Assembly (NCBI GenBank): GCA_039698035.1 | Contig: JBDKSW010000002.1 | Location: 62,001-126,000, forward strand | Origin: JAJFUI01 sp039698035 | Lineage (GTDB): Bacteria; Planctomycetota; Planctomycetia; Pirellulales; Thermoguttaceae | DNA: 64,000 nt | Direction: 5' to 3' | Part shown: in pieces, positions 63,730-64,000 of the stretch | How positions within the stretch are numbered: the stretch's first letter is position 1 | How the letters are laid out: the number at the start of each line of letters is the position of its first letter | Program-made: the position numbers and the translations under genes | The notes under the pieces: generated by a model | Databases searched by the model: none | Told to the model about the DNA's origin: nothing | The model's input: the letters and a program-made list of their open reading frames with translations, nothing else

Positions 63730-63800
63730 TACCCGGTGGTGTAATGGTAACACAAGGGATTTTGGTTCCCTCGTTCAAGGTTCGAGTCCTTGCCGGGTAG
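63730..63800 (+). tRNA. tRNA-Gln (anticodon TTG)
   Basis: Acceptor TACCCGG (63730-63736) pairs with CCGGGTA (63793-63799); discriminator G. Anticodon stem AGGGA/TCCCT closes a loop TTTTGGT with anticodon TTG at 63762-63764. T arm CAAGG-TTCGAGT-CCTTG. The weak U1-A72 pair is typical of glutamine tRNAs. CCA is not encoded. Confidence 0.95.
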
Positions 63801-64000
63801 CTTGAAATGAGCGGTCGCCCGCCGGCGATCGGCCGGGCAGCATCGCCCCCTCTGTTGGCGTACCGTGACGCCGTTGGTCGCCAAGCTCGGTTTACTCGCC
63901 GGGTTTCTGTCCCGACCTGCCGATAACTCCTTTTTGCGGCGCCGATTCACTACGGTGGAGGCCGCAGAGCATGTGAGGCGGCCGGCGCACCACCCATCGG

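Noticed and set aside
1..64000. CRISPR arrays, insertion sequences, prophage genes
   Set aside because: No regularly spaced repeats, transposase, integrase or phage structural genes were seen.
63801..64000. Gene after tRNA-Gln
   Set aside because: Short frames here have no ribosome site or family features.

Overview
The window reads as a chromosomal segment of a planctomycete, probably Pirellulales-like. It is GC-rich throughout. It carries proteins typical of that phylum: DUF1570- and DUF1598-type proteins, Gfo/Idh/MocA oxidoreductases with twin-arginine signals, Ser/Thr kinases with membrane tails, SpoIIE-type phosphatases, PEGA and glycine-zipper lipoproteins, and a sigma/anti-sigma/PDZ set. 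Genes are mostly single or in short operons on both strands. I see no prophage, insertion sequence, CRISPR array or plasmid backbone. Long antisense reading frames are common and are composition artefacts.

Region by region. 1-3.3 kb (minus): RND efflux permease (cut by the window edge), its lipoprotein adaptor, and a rhomboid protease. 3.4-4.9 kb (plus): a SufR-like Fe-S regulator and a stand-alone nuoB. 5-7.8 kb (minus): overlapping pair of a DUF1570-like metalloprotease and a DUF1598 protein. 8.4-14.7 kb: FHA-GAF-sigma-54 activator, trmB, PEGA lipoprotein, then a histidine kinase followed by a receiver-phosphatase protein. 14.9-18.8 kb: hypF-hypC-hypD without hypE/A/B or a hydrogenase. 18.8-22.9 kb: an STN-like membrane protein, a FolK-deoxynucleoside kinase fusion with a structured leader, and panC. 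22.9-27.8 kb (minus): Ser/Thr kinase and a GTP-type PEP carboxykinase fused in frame to a PLP aminotransferase. 27.9-31.7 kb: GGQ release-factor-like protein, glycine-zipper lipoprotein, YceH-like protein, purine nucleoside phosphorylase, and a TPR membrane protein. 32-37.8 kb: ileS, then nfeD-floA plus an overlapping third gene. 38-43.6 kb: sigma factor, anti-sigma-like protein, PDZ protein, TIM-barrel protein, sppA and small membrane or lipoproteins. 43.8-48.1 kb: lutA, an iron-type alcohol dehydrogenase, lutB and lutC. 48.1-52.8 kb: two secreted carbohydrate-type proteins and inositol-phosphate synthase. 52.8-61.2 kb: DEAD-box helicase, PfkB kinase, tandem Tat oxidoreductases, a UroD-like methyltransferase and a sugar transporter. 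61.3-64 kb: a second SufR-like regulator, dnaB and tRNA-Gln.

Functional themes. Sugar and lactate use is covered by the lut genes, sugar porter, PfkB kinase, secreted GH36-like protein and Gfo/Idh/MocA proteins. Gluconeogenic entry is through PEPCK. Envelope sensing is covered by two-component, Ser/Thr kinase and sigma/anti-sigma genes. The least ordinary items are the PEPCK-aminotransferase fusion, the FolK-kinase fusion behind a candidate structured RNA, the incomplete hyp cluster, and a long palindromic repeat that forms part of a secreted protein's signal peptide.
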